This document shows, one piece after another, positions 6,815-13,297 of a DNA stretch of 18,092 nt. Both the position numbers and the translations under genes were made by a program. This stretch comes from Lachnoclostridium sp. UBA1241 (GTDB lineage Bacteria > Bacillota > Clostridia > Lachnospirales > Lachnospiraceae), in contig DBWJ01000057.1 in the NCBI GenBank assembly GCA_002308955.1, positions 1 through 18,092 of the forward strand, in the 5' to 3' direction. The first letter of the stretch is position 1. Each line of letters opens with the position of its first letter. A model generated the notes under the pieces. That model saw nothing but the letters and a program-made list of their open reading frames with translations. It searched no databases and had not been told where the DNA came from.

Positions 6815-7120
6815 ATGATTAAGTATTTCAATGGTATCTGGGTCGAATGGGATATAAAGAAGAATAAGATCAACTTTGAAAAACACGGAATTGACTTTGA
6901 AACAGCCGGACATATTTTTAACAATCCTTATATAGAAATGTATGACGCAGATCACAGTGTATATGAAGATCGATATATTGCAATCGGTATTGTAAGAAAT
7001 ATATACCTGTATGTAGTCTATACCCCAAGAAGAGACTGTTATCGTTTGATTTCCGCACGAAAGGCGAAAGCGCTGGAAAGGAGGCTATATGATCAAGAGA
7101 ACATTTGTAAGAAAAGATGA
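6815..7120 (+). CDS. brnT: BrnT-family ribonuclease toxin
   Basis: The 101-residue protein carries the BrnT pattern: 'VEWDIKKNKINFEKHGIDF' (10-28), NNP (36-38), a D/H pair (D46, H47), ED-R (51-53) and the C-terminal 'RLISARKAK...ERRLY' block (77-92). BrnT toxins have a RelE-like fold, cut RNA in the cytoplasm and are neutralised by the partner encoded just downstream. AGGAG is at 6803-6807. The gene overlaps the next by 32 bases, the usual toxin-first order of brnTA. Its base composition is clearly more AT-rich than the neighbouring genes, which suggests recent acquisition. The family assignment is strong; the RNA target is unknown. Confidence 0.87.
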   Translation: MIKYFNGIWVEWDIKKNKINFEKHGIDFETAGHIFNNPYIEMYDADHSVYEDRYIAIGIVRNIYLYVVYTPRRDCYRLISARKAKALERRLYDQENICKKR

Positions 7121-7298
7121 CAAGCTGACACCTGAACAGGAAAGAATGCTCGACGAGTTGGCGAACCGTCCTGAGGAAGCGGACGTGGCAGATGAAGATT
7201 GCCCGGACCTTTCGCCCGCCATGATCAAGGCCTTCGAGTGCCTTATTCGTCAATCCAAGAGAGACAAACAATCTCTTTGTCAAAAATGCGTAAAATGA
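7089..7298 (+). CDS. Short BrnA-like antitoxin
   Basis: The 69-residue protein starts inside the toxin gene at an ATG preceded by GGAAAGGAGG (7075-7084). Its middle, 'DEDCPDLSPAMIKAF' (36-50), resembles the 'DED.PELT' segment of BrnA/DUF4415 antitoxins. The usual ribbon-helix-helix DNA-binding segment after that motif is not visible. The protein ends in a basic, Cys-containing tail (C59, C64 region) instead. It is therefore either a short antitoxin type known to me from clostridial BrnT neighbours or a C-terminally changed BrnA. Position and overlap make the antitoxin role likely; autoregulation by DNA binding is doubtful. Confidence 0.7.
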   Translation: MIKRTFVRKDDKLTPEQERMLDELANRPEEADVADEDCPDLSPAMIKAFECLIRQSKRDKQSLCQKCVK

Positions 7299-7327
7299 CA
7301 CACCACCGACGTTCACACGAATTTCGC

Positions 7328-7356
7328 TTGCATTTGACACACAAATGATATATGAT
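7328..7356 (+). promoter_or_regulatory. Candidate promoter of the ferredoxin gene
   Basis: TTGCAT (7328-7333) and TATGAT (7351-7356) are 17 bases apart. A perfect TTGACA at 7334-7339 overlaps but finds only GATAAT at a short 14-base spacing. Either way the start is near 7362 and the leader is about 40 bases. Confidence 0.5.
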
Positions 7357-7403
7357 AATGGCGACGGCGAGAACGTCAATACCGTTTGAGGAGGAAATGT
7401 AAT

Positions 7404-7574
7404 ATGGCATATGTAATCGGCGACGCTTGTGTTGCTTGCGGATCTTGTGCAGACGCTTGCCCTGTTGGCGCTATCAGCGAGGGCGACGGAAAGTATGAAA
7501 TCGACGCTGACGCTTGCTTGGAGTGTGGCTCCTGCGCAGCTCAGTGCCCGATGTCTGCAATTTCCGAAGGCTAA
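7404..7574 (+). CDS. 2[4Fe-4S] ferredoxin
   Basis: The 56-residue protein is a classical clostridial ferredoxin that carries electrons in the cytoplasm between pyruvate:ferredoxin oxidoreductase, hydrogenase, Rnf and similar partners. The two cluster motifs are C9xxC12xxC15xxxC19P and C38xxC41xxC44xxxC48P, symmetric as in the duplicated fold. Length is typical. The TTG-initiated longer frame (7386) is rejected because that TTG overlaps the ribosome binding site GAGGAGG (7388-7394), which serves the ATG at 7404. It is a single-gene transcript ended by a strong terminator. Confidence 0.96.
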   Translation: MAYVIGDACVACGSCADACPVGAISEGDGKYEIDADACLECGSCAAQCPMSAISEG

Positions 7575-7592
7575 TCATAGCAATTAATTACA

Positions 7593-7629
7593 GGGGGCTG
7601 TCGCACCAAGCGACGGCCCCCTCTTTTTT
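7593..7629 (+). terminator. Strong intrinsic terminator of the ferredoxin gene
   Basis: GGGGGCTGTCGC pairs with GCGACGGCCCCC around ACCAA (7593-7621), with one T-G wobble, followed by CTTTTTT-type sequence. Bases 7595-7619 recur as an exact 25-base inverted copy at 7828-7852. Confidence 0.95.
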
Positions 7630-7634
7630 GTGAC

Positions 7635-7814
7635 GGCACGCTGCGGATGTGTCCCCGAAAAGAATTGCATGTAAGGCGCTCTTAGCCGAGCCGAAATCAC
7701 CTCTTAGAGCAGCAAGGCGCGAGGACGCCACCGAGCGGCTTATTCGCTGCTCTTAGAGGAAGTTTGGCGAGGCGTTGCCGCGCAATTCGTTTGGGGACAT
7801 ATCTGTAGCGTGCC
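7635..7814. repeat. Near-palindromic repeat element, copy B (MITE-like)
   Basis: The core 7642-7807 aligns along its length with 1605-1771. Here the terminal inverted repeats extend outward: GGCACGCTGCGGAT-type sequence from 7635 matches the reverse complement ending at 7814. The inner stem is 7700-7715 against 7744-7759. A7711-T7748 replaces the G1675-C1712 pair of copy A, so pairing is kept. GAATTGC/GCAATTC and the GTCCCC/GGGGAC ends are conserved. No protein is encoded. It lies between the ferredoxin and dnaB terminators. Confidence 0.85.
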
Positions 7815-7818
7815 CGGG

Positions 7819-7854
7819 AAAACACAAGGGCCGTCGCTTGGTGCGACAGCCCTT
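7819..7854 (-). terminator. Terminator of the gdpP-rplI-dnaB operon
   Basis: On the minus strand AAGGGCTGTCGC pairs with GCGACGGCCCTT around ACCAA, followed by the modest T-run GTGTTTT. It starts a few bases after the dnaB stop codon. Its 25-base core is identical to the ferredoxin terminator read on the other strand, including the loop. Confidence 0.85.
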
Positions 7855-7859
7855 CCTTT

Positions 7860-9221
7860 TTACTCTTCTTTCTTTTCTTCCTTGCGTTCGCGGTTTTTGT
7901 CCAGGTTGACGAACTTGGTGAGCTGCGGAACGAATCCAAGTTCCACGGTACCGATCGGACCCTGTCTCTGCTTACCGATGATTACCTCGGTAATGCCCGC
8001 CTTATCGGTATTCTTGTGATAGTACTCATCGCGGTATAAGAACATAACCACGTCGGCATCCTGCTCGATAGCGCCGGAATCGCGGAGGTCCGAAAGAATC
8101 GGGCGCTTATCGTCACGCTTCTCCACTTCACGGGACAGCTGTGAAAGCGCGATGACCGGACAGTTGATCTCACGGGCCAAAGCCTTTAAACTTCGGCTGA
8201 TCTCGGAAACCTGCTGCTGGCGGGAATCGGAATTCTTTCCGCCGGACATCAGCTGCAGGTAGTCAATGATTACGAGCTGCAGATTCTTCTCAAGCTTCAT
8301 CTTACGGCACTTGGAACGAAGCTCCTGTATGGAGATCCCCGGCGTATCATCAATCATCAGCGCCGACTCTCCGAGCACTCTCGCGCTGTTTACGAGGTCG
8401 TTCCAGTTGCTGTCCTCCAGATTACCGGTACGGATCTTCTGCGCATCCACGCCGGAATGCATTGCAAGAAGACGGTTCGCCAGCTGGACCGCATTCATTT
8501 CGAGACTGAATACGGCAGTAGGAATCTTGTTCTTCACCGCAATGTGCGACGCAAGGTTCAGTACAAATGCCGTCTTACCCATGGAAGGTCTTGCGGCGAT
8601 CAGAATCAAATCGGACGGCTGCAGGCCGGCAGTCTTGTAATCGAGATCCAGAAAGCCGGTTGCGATACCGGTTACCGCGCCCCGGTTCTTGTATGCGCTT
8701 TCCACGTTCTGAATGGCCTTTACAACCACTTCTCCGATGGGCGTCATGTCACCGGTGCTTCGCTCCTGGAAAAGCCGGAAAAATTCCGCCTCCGCGCGCT
8801 GGAACAGTTCTCCGGTGTCCTCTTTGTCGAGATAAGCCGCGCCGGACATCTCTTCGGATACCTTGATGAAGGAGCGGAGTCTTGCTTTCTCGCGAACAAT
8901 CTGGGCGTAATGCTTCACATTTGCCGAGGAAGGCACGGCATCCAGAAGGTTTCCGATATATTCAACGGAACAGAGTTCCTCGGGCATCTGCTTCATGCGG
9001 AGCCGGTCCTGCACCGTAACAAGGTCTGCTTCAATCCCCTCGTTTTGGAGTTCGCTGAGGGTTTCGAAATAGGTTCCCATCGTCTTGTCGTAGAAGCATT
9101 CCTTCGTGAGCATCTCCGTTGCCGCGAGGATGGCTTCCCTGTCCATGATCATCGAACCGATAACGGAATGCTCTGCTTCGACGCTGTGCGGGGGAACGCG
9201 TTTGATCAAAGTCTCATCCAT
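7860..9221 (-). CDS. dnaB: Replicative DNA helicase DnaB
   Basis: The 453-residue hexameric helicase unwinds DNA at the replication fork and is called DnaC in Bacillus. The N-terminal domain opens 'PPHSVEAEHSVIGSMIMD'. The RecA-like domain has Walker A ARPSMGKT (210-217), Walker B 'LVIIDYLQLM' and the C-terminal 'LSDLRDSGAIEQDADVVMFL' block. Length is normal and no intein is seen. It starts 2 bases after the rplI stop, with GGAAGG inside the end of rplI, so it is translationally close to rplI. It is the last gene of the operon and ends in a Lys/Glu-rich tail. Confidence 0.97.
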   Translation of the reverse strand: MDETLIKRVPPHSVEAEHSVIGSMIMDREAILAATEMLTKECFYDKTMGTYFETLSELQNEGIEADLVTVQDRLRMKQMPEELCSVEYIGNLLDAVPSSANVKHYAQIVREKARLRSFIKVSEEMSGAAYLDKEDTGELFQRAEAEFFRLFQERSTGDMTPIGEVVVKAIQNVESAYKNRGAVTGIATGFLDLDYKTAGLQPSDLILIAARPSMGKTAFVLNLASHIAVKNKIPTAVFSLEMNAVQLANRLLAMHSGVDAQKIRTGNLEDSNWNDLVNSARVLGESALMIDDTPGISIQELRSKCRKMKLEKNLQLVIIDYLQLMSGGKNSDSRQQQVSEISRSLKALAREINCPVIALSQLSREVEKRDDKRPILSDLRDSGAIEQDADVVMFLYRDEYYHKNTDKAGITEVIIGKQRQGPIGTVELGFVPQLTKFVNLDKNRERKEEKKEE

Positions 9222-9223
9222 TG

Positions 9224-9670
9224 TCAGTTTCCTTCCACCTTAACGGTAAGCTCCGAGGTGACCTGCGGATGCAGCTTCACCGATGCGGTAAATGTGCCCT
9301 CGTTGCGAATCGGATTCGCGAGGGAAATCTTCTTCTTGTCAATCGTAAGCCCGAGCTGCTCCTGCATGGCCTCGGCGATTTCTTTAACCGATACGGAGCC
9401 GAATACGCGGCCGTTCTCGCCGGTCTTAATGCGGATGGTAACGGCGCTTCCGTCAATCTTCTTGCCGAGCTCCTGCGCAGCCTCAAGCTGCTCCTTCTCA
9501 AGCTTAGCCTGCGCCGCCTTCTGCAGTTTAAGGTCATTCAGATTCTTCGCGTTGGCCTCAAGACCGAGCTTCTTCGGAAGGATGAAGTTGCGGGCGTAGC
9601 CGTCGCTGACCTTCACAATCTCGCCTTTCTTGCCGAGGGATTTTACATCCTGTATCAAGATAATGTCCAT
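9224..9670 (-). CDS. rplI: Large-subunit ribosomal protein L9
   Basis: The 148-residue protein is full length. The N-terminal rRNA-binding domain shows 'MDIILIQDVKSLGKKGEIV' and 'DGYARNFILPKKLGLEA'. A long charged helix (about 42-75, Lys/Glu/Gln-rich) links it to the C-terminal domain ('GRVFGSVSVKEIAEA'). Its ATG overlaps the gdpP stop in TAATG, a layout that favours translational coupling, and GGAGGAG lies just upstream. Order gdpP-rplI-dnaB is conserved in Firmicutes. Confidence 0.97.
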   Translation of the reverse strand: MDIILIQDVKSLGKKGEIVKVSDGYARNFILPKKLGLEANAKNLNDLKLQKAAQAKLEKEQLEAAQELGKKIDGSAVTIRIKTGENGRVFGSVSVKEIAEAMQEQLGLTIDKKKISLANPIRNEGTFTASVKLHPQVTSELTVKVEGN

Positions 9671-11724
9671 TAAAGTTCTCCTCCTCGTTTCATCGCATTC
9701 AGGACAGCCTTCACTCTGCGGACTGCCTCCTGCGCGTCAATATCCGTAAACTGGGCTCCGGCCACCGTCATATGACCGCCGCCGCCGAGTTTTTCCATGA
9801 TTACCTGCACGTTAACCTCGTCAACCGAGCGCGCGCTGACATAAATCTTATCCTTGAACGGTGTGAAGACGAAGGACGCGCGGATGCCGTTGATCTCCAT
9901 CAGGTCGTTCGCCACCTGCGCGCCGAGTACCGTCGGCGATTCCACGCCTTCGGCATCGCAGATTGCAAGCGCAAACGAATCGAGGAAAATCTCGGTTCCG
10001 GCAATTGCCTTAGCCTTCTCAAGGTATTCGTTCATATCCATCCGGAAGGCCTTACGGATTCTGGTAATATCCGCGCCGTTTCGGCGAAGGAACGCGGCGG
10101 CTTCGAAGGTACGCACGCCGGTCTTCGTAAGGAAGTTGTTCGTATCGATCATGATGCCGGAGTACATTGCCTCCGCCTCAAGCGGTCTTAATTTCAGGCC
10201 GTTGCCGATGTACTGCAGAACCTCCGCAACGAGTTCGCAGGCCGAGGACGCATACGGCTCCACATAGGAGAGCTGCGCGTTCTCGATGGAATCCGTCGTA
10301 AGACGGTGATGGTCGAGCACGATGATGTCATGCATCAGGTCAACCAGCTCAGGGCACTCCGTAATGCTCGGACGGTTTACGTCGACGATTACAAGAAGGT
10401 CCTCTTCCGGTCTCGCCAGTTCCTGTGCCTTCAGGTTACTGATGAACATATCCTCTTCGTACTCGTTGCTGTTAAAGAACTGCGAAATCAGCGGACGCAC
10501 AGAGCTGCCGACTTCGTTTATGACGATATGCGCCTTCTTTCCGAGATGCTTCGCAATCCGGTATACGCCGATGCAGGCGCCGAACGCATCCACGTCGATA
10601 TTGGCATGTCCCATGATAAATACGACGTCGCGGGCTTCCATCATCTCACGAAGCGCATGGGCTTTTACGCGGGCCTTAACCCTTGTGCTCTTCTCAACGG
10701 ATTCGCTCTTGCCGCCGAAATAGGTAATGTTGTCGCCGTCCTTGACGACTGCCTGGTCACCGCCTCTGCCGAGGGCGAGGTCGATGGCTGCGCGGGCATA
10801 TTCATAACCGGCAGCATAACTCGGGGCATTGACACCGAGACCGATGCTGACGGTAATCACGGACTCTGCGGTACCGAGGTTGACGGAACGCACTTCCTCG
10901 AGAATCGGGAACTTCTTGCCGGTCAGTTCCGGCAGATACCGGTTCTGGAAGACGAAAAAGTACTTATCCTTCTCGATCTTCTTGATCAGCGCGTTGATGG
11001 TCTGCATGTATTTGTTAATCTTCTGGTCCACAAGGGCGGTCAGAAGGGAACGTTTTACTTCGTCCACCGCCTCAAGCACTTCATCGTAGTTGTCGATGTA
11101 TAAGAGGCCGCAAATCTGACGGTTGTCGTAGTTCTCCTGCTTTAAGAGACGGATCTCGGTCTCGTCGAAAAGGAACACGGCAACGAGACTGTCAATCTTC
11201 TTGCCCTTGGAATCGAAGATCTTCTGTGCCTCAAGATCCTCGTTCAGCTCGGGCGTATCAATCATTTCCATGAACAGCCGGTACTGCCGGTCGCCGATGA
11301 CCGCGCGGTAGTTCCGCTCGTCTCCCGCCTGCTTCGGAAGGGAGAACGCCTTCACATCCGGCACAAGCTCCCGGATGGAATACCCGCGGTGTGACCGCTT
11401 GCTGACCTCACGGAACTGCTCGTTGTTCCAGATGACCGACCCCTCGGAATTGAGGAGCGCGTAAGGAACCTGCAGTTCTTCAAGGAGTTTTCTCTGCACC
11501 TTGTTGAAATCCAGCGCGAAATCGGTGTAGTCCCGTAAGATGTTCGATTTATGGTAGAGGAACAAAAAGACCGCAACGCCGTAGTAAATCACGGTGATGA
11601 CAAGACACAGCGTGCCCGCCTCACGGCTCACGAAATACTCTCCGACCGACGCCACTAAAAGCAGCGCGCCGAGTAAAAACGGCAGGATCAGATAGACAGC
11701 CAACCTTTCTTTCCCGAGTTTCAT
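9670..11724 (-). CDS. gdpP: GdpP, cyclic-di-AMP phosphodiesterase
   Basis: The 684-residue membrane protein hydrolyses c-di-AMP to pApA. Two hydrophobic segments (about residues 8-60) anchor it. Then come a PAS-like domain (about 75-150), a degenerate GGDEF domain (about 165-310) and the DHH/DHHA1 catalytic part. Metal-site residues are visible as GHANIDVDAFGA (H373, D377, D379), DHHR (471-474) and the DHHA1 motif GGGGHM ending in H651. The size is close to the Bacillus protein. The ATG at 11722-11724 has GAGGGGG upstream. A start at 11757 lacks a ribosome binding site. It is first in an operon with rplI and dnaB. The PAS domain is a heme or ligand sensor in some homologues, which cannot be judged here. 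Confidence 0.94.
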   Translation of the reverse strand: MKLGKERLAVYLILPFLLGALLLVASVGEYFVSREAGTLCLVITVIYYGVAVFLFLYHKSNILRDYTDFALDFNKVQRKLLEELQVPYALLNSEGSVIWNNEQFREVSKRSHRGYSIRELVPDVKAFSLPKQAGDERNYRAVIGDRQYRLFMEMIDTPELNEDLEAQKIFDSKGKKIDSLVAVFLFDETEIRLLKQENYDNRQICGLLYIDNYDEVLEAVDEVKRSLLTALVDQKINKYMQTINALIKKIEKDKYFFVFQNRYLPELTGKKFPILEEVRSVNLGTAESVITVSIGLGVNAPSYAAGYEYARAAIDLALGRGGDQAVVKDGDNITYFGGKSESVEKSTRVKARVKAHALREMMEARDVVFIMGHANIDVDAFGACIGVYRIAKHLGKKAHIVINEVGSSVRPLISQFFNSNEYEEDMFISNLKAQELARPEEDLLVIVDVNRPSITECPELVDLMHDIIVLDHHRLTTDSIENAQLSYVEPYASSACELVAEVLQYIGNGLKLRPLEAEAMYSGIMIDTNNFLTKTGVRTFEAAAFLRRNGADITRIRKAFRMDMNEYLEKAKAIAGTEIFLDSFALAICDAEGVESPTVLGAQVANDLMEINGIRASFVFTPFKDKIYVSARSVDEVNVQVIMEKLGGGGHMTVAGAQFTDIDAQEAVRRVKAVLNAMKRGGEL

Positions 11725-11764
11725 AAGGACCCCCTCTTTAAGGAACAATCTTTCCATTTACTGT

Positions 11765-11794
11765 ATCATATTTTCGGCGAAAAGGAAAGAGCAA
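11765..11794 (-). promoter_or_regulatory. Candidate promoter of the gdpP operon
   Basis: On the minus strand TTGCTC (11794-11789) and TATGAT (11770-11765) are 18 bases apart, about 40 bases before the gdpP start and just after the terminator of the preceding gene. Confidence 0.45.
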
Positions 11795-11811
11795 CCTGTA
11801 AAACCGCAACC

Positions 11812-11838
11812 AAAAAAGGGCACGCCGCAGCGTTACCC
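11812..11838 (-). terminator. Terminator of the amidohydrolase gene, overlapping its stop codon
   Basis: On the minus strand GGGTAACGC and GCGTGCCC (11838-11818) form a stem with a small bulge, followed by TTTTTT (11817-11812). The stop codon TAA lies in the left arm, so the hairpin forms only as ribosomes leave. The weak stem suggests partial read-through to gdpP is possible. Confidence 0.7.
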
Positions 11839-12624
11839 TTGTCTTTTCAAAATCTTCTCGGCATTCTCCGTGAGCATCAGGGACATCTCCCGCTCCGTAA
11901 GTCCGAGGCTTTTTAATCTCTCCAGTTCGGAAACCGGGCTCCACATCGGGTAGTCGGAACCGAACAAAAACCGCTCCGCTCCGTACATCCTTATAAGCTC
12001 CGCGGAACGCTTCTTTCCGAGATACATCATCGAACTGCTGCAGTCCAGGTAGCAGCCGGTATCAAGGAGATATTCCGCGGCCAGATCCTGTACCGACCAG
12101 CCGCCGAAGTGCGCCGCGATAAATGTGAGGTTCGGGAACCGCATAAGCACCTTCCTCACGCGTTCCGGCGAATCGAAATCGTACCGGTAGTCACCGCAGT
12201 GCACGAGAATCGGAAGTCTTCCTTCGATGCACTCGTACAGCTCGAACATCCGCGGGTCGTCTACATAAAAAAGCTGGGAATCCGGATGAATCTTCACACC
12301 GGAAAGCCCATTCGCTATCATTCGCTCTACTTCGTCACATTTGCCGGGGTAATCCGCATGCATCGTGCCGAACCCGACAAGCCGATCGGGGTGCTCTTTA
12401 ACCTCGGCCGCAATGAAATCGTTAACACTCTCAACCTGGCGCGCGCCGGTAGCTACGGAGTGTACGATGAAATTCGTAATCCCGGCCTCGTCGCCGAGCT
12501 CCAAAAGGCGCTCCACCGTGCCGGTTTCGTTCATTTTGATGTTGTAAAAGTTACCCACACTGGCGGTCGCCTTCTCGGCAATCTTCGCCGGGTAGATATG
12601 TGCATGAAAGTCGTAGATATGCAT
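11833..12624 (-). CDS. Amidohydrolase 2 family metal-dependent hydrolase
   Basis: The 263-residue cytosolic TIM-barrel protein belongs to the amidohydrolase-2 (ACMSD-like) group. Metal and catalytic positions are present: the HxH pair H7/H9 in DFHAHIYP, K111 in VKIHPD, H142 in LVHCGD, H172 in AAHFGG and D224 in FGSDYP. Members hydrolyse or decarboxylate small carbon-nitrogen compounds, and the substrate cannot be read from the sequence. AAAGGAAA lies upstream of the ATG. It follows the zinc-ribbon membrane protein by 64 bases with no terminator between, so the two are probably cotranscribed. Its own terminator overlaps the stop codon. Confidence 0.85.
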   Translation of the reverse strand: MHIYDFHAHIYPAKIAEKATASVGNFYNIKMNETGTVERLLELGDEAGITNFIVHSVATGARQVESVNDFIAAEVKEHPDRLVGFGTMHADYPGKCDEVERMIANGLSGVKIHPDSQLFYVDDPRMFELYECIEGRLPILVHCGDYRYDFDSPERVRKVLMRFPNLTFIAAHFGGWSVQDLAAEYLLDTGCYLDCSSSMMYLGKKRSAELIRMYGAERFLFGSDYPMWSPVSELERLKSLGLTEREMSLMLTENAEKILKRQG

Positions 12625-12639
12625 TGTATATTTCCTTTG

Positions 12640-12655
12640 TTCTACATCAGTAGAA
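12640..12655. promoter_or_regulatory. Inverted repeat ahead of the amidohydrolase gene
   Basis: TTCTAC-ATCA-GTAGAA is a perfect 6-base inverted repeat with a 4-base centre, 16 bases before the start codon. It may be an operator or a small mRNA hairpin next to the ribosome binding site. No regulator family is recognised. Confidence 0.3.
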
Positions 12656-12688
12656 TCATTATTCTTTATATGTTGTAGGAGGCAGAGA

Positions 12689-13141
12689 TTATTTGCCGCC
12701 CGTCTGCATTTCGGAGAGCATCTTGTTGTACTGCTCCATATACTGGTCCATCAGTTGCGGATTCGAATAGATAACGATGCTCACCAGAATGATCGCAATC
12801 ACCGCGAAAATCAGAAACGCTTTCGCGAAGGCGCGGCGTTCCTCGGTAGCATTGGCTCCGAAAGCGCTGATCAGCGCGATAACGAGAAATGCCACCCATC
12901 CGTAAGGCGGGATCAACAGAAGGAGCAATAACCCGAGCCAGTGAAGCGTCGTAAAAGGCCGCTTAACGCGGGTTACATCGGTTCCTTCGGCGGCCGCGGC
13001 AGTCTCCGCCTGAACGGACTCCGCTTCCGGTTTAAATTCTTCCTTCTCAACTCCGTGCTCACGAAGCGAAGCTCCGCAGTAATAGCAGAAATTCGCGCCC
13101 TCAATGGGATTCTTACGACCGCATACGCTGCAAACTTCCAT
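12689..13141 (-). CDS. Zinc-ribbon membrane protein of unknown function
   Basis: The 150-residue protein begins with a zinc ribbon (C4xxC7 and C19xxC22, typical of the small zinc-ribbon domain put at the front of clostridial membrane proteins). An acidic, Ala-rich linker (about 30-58) follows, then hydrophobic segments at about 66-95 and 104-126, and a polar Met/Gln/Glu tail. The ribbon should face the cytoplasm. GGAGGAAA lies upstream of the ATG. It is divergent from trkA and upstream of the amidohydrolase. No enzymatic motif is present; a scaffold or regulatory role is a guess. Confidence 0.8.
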   Translation of the reverse strand: MEVCSVCGRKNPIEGANFCYYCGASLREHGVEKEEFKPEAESVQAETAAAAEGTDVTRVKRPFTTLHWLGLLLLLLIPPYGWVAFLVIALISAFGANATEERRAFAKAFLIFAVIAIILVSIVIYSNPQLMDQYMEQYNKMLSEMQTGGK

Positions 13142-13174
13142 GCTCTTTCCTCCGTCTTCTGGCTGTCATTCGGG

Positions 13175-13183
13175 ATTATATCA
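13175..13183 (-). promoter_or_regulatory. Extended -10 promoter of the zinc-ribbon gene
   Basis: On the minus strand TGA-TATAAT is a perfect -10 with a TGn extension, 34 bases before the start codon. The -35 is weak (TTCATT). It is back to back with the trkA promoter. Confidence 0.6.
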
Positions 13184-13229
13184 TACTTTTGTGAAAAAAT
13201 GAAGAAAAATCCGAACGGATTGCAAACAC

Positions 13230-13258
13230 TTGTATTTCCTTAGGTTTTAGTGTAAAAT
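13230..13258 (+). promoter_or_regulatory. Candidate promoter of trkA
   Basis: TTGTAT (13230-13235) and TAAAAT (13253-13258) are 17 bases apart, in an AT-rich gap. The leader would be about 35 bases. Confidence 0.55.
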
Positions 13259-13297
13259 ATATGAATAATGCTATCCATTTTGGGGAAAGGTTTTCTT

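Noticed and set aside
6508..6924. Minus-strand open frame of 138 codons
   Set aside because: It overlaps the start of the BrnT gene antisense, is rich in Arg/Ser/Pro like a random frame, and has no ribosome binding site.
8457..9599. Plus-strand open frame of 380 codons
   Set aside because: Shadow of dnaB and rplI, both unmistakable. The product is low in recognisable motifs.
9221..9673. Plus-strand frame of 150 codons
   Set aside because: Exact antisense of rplI, which is a full-length L9.
10306..11103. Plus-strand open frame of 265 codons
   Set aside because: Antisense to gdpP, whose DHH motifs and domain order are clear.
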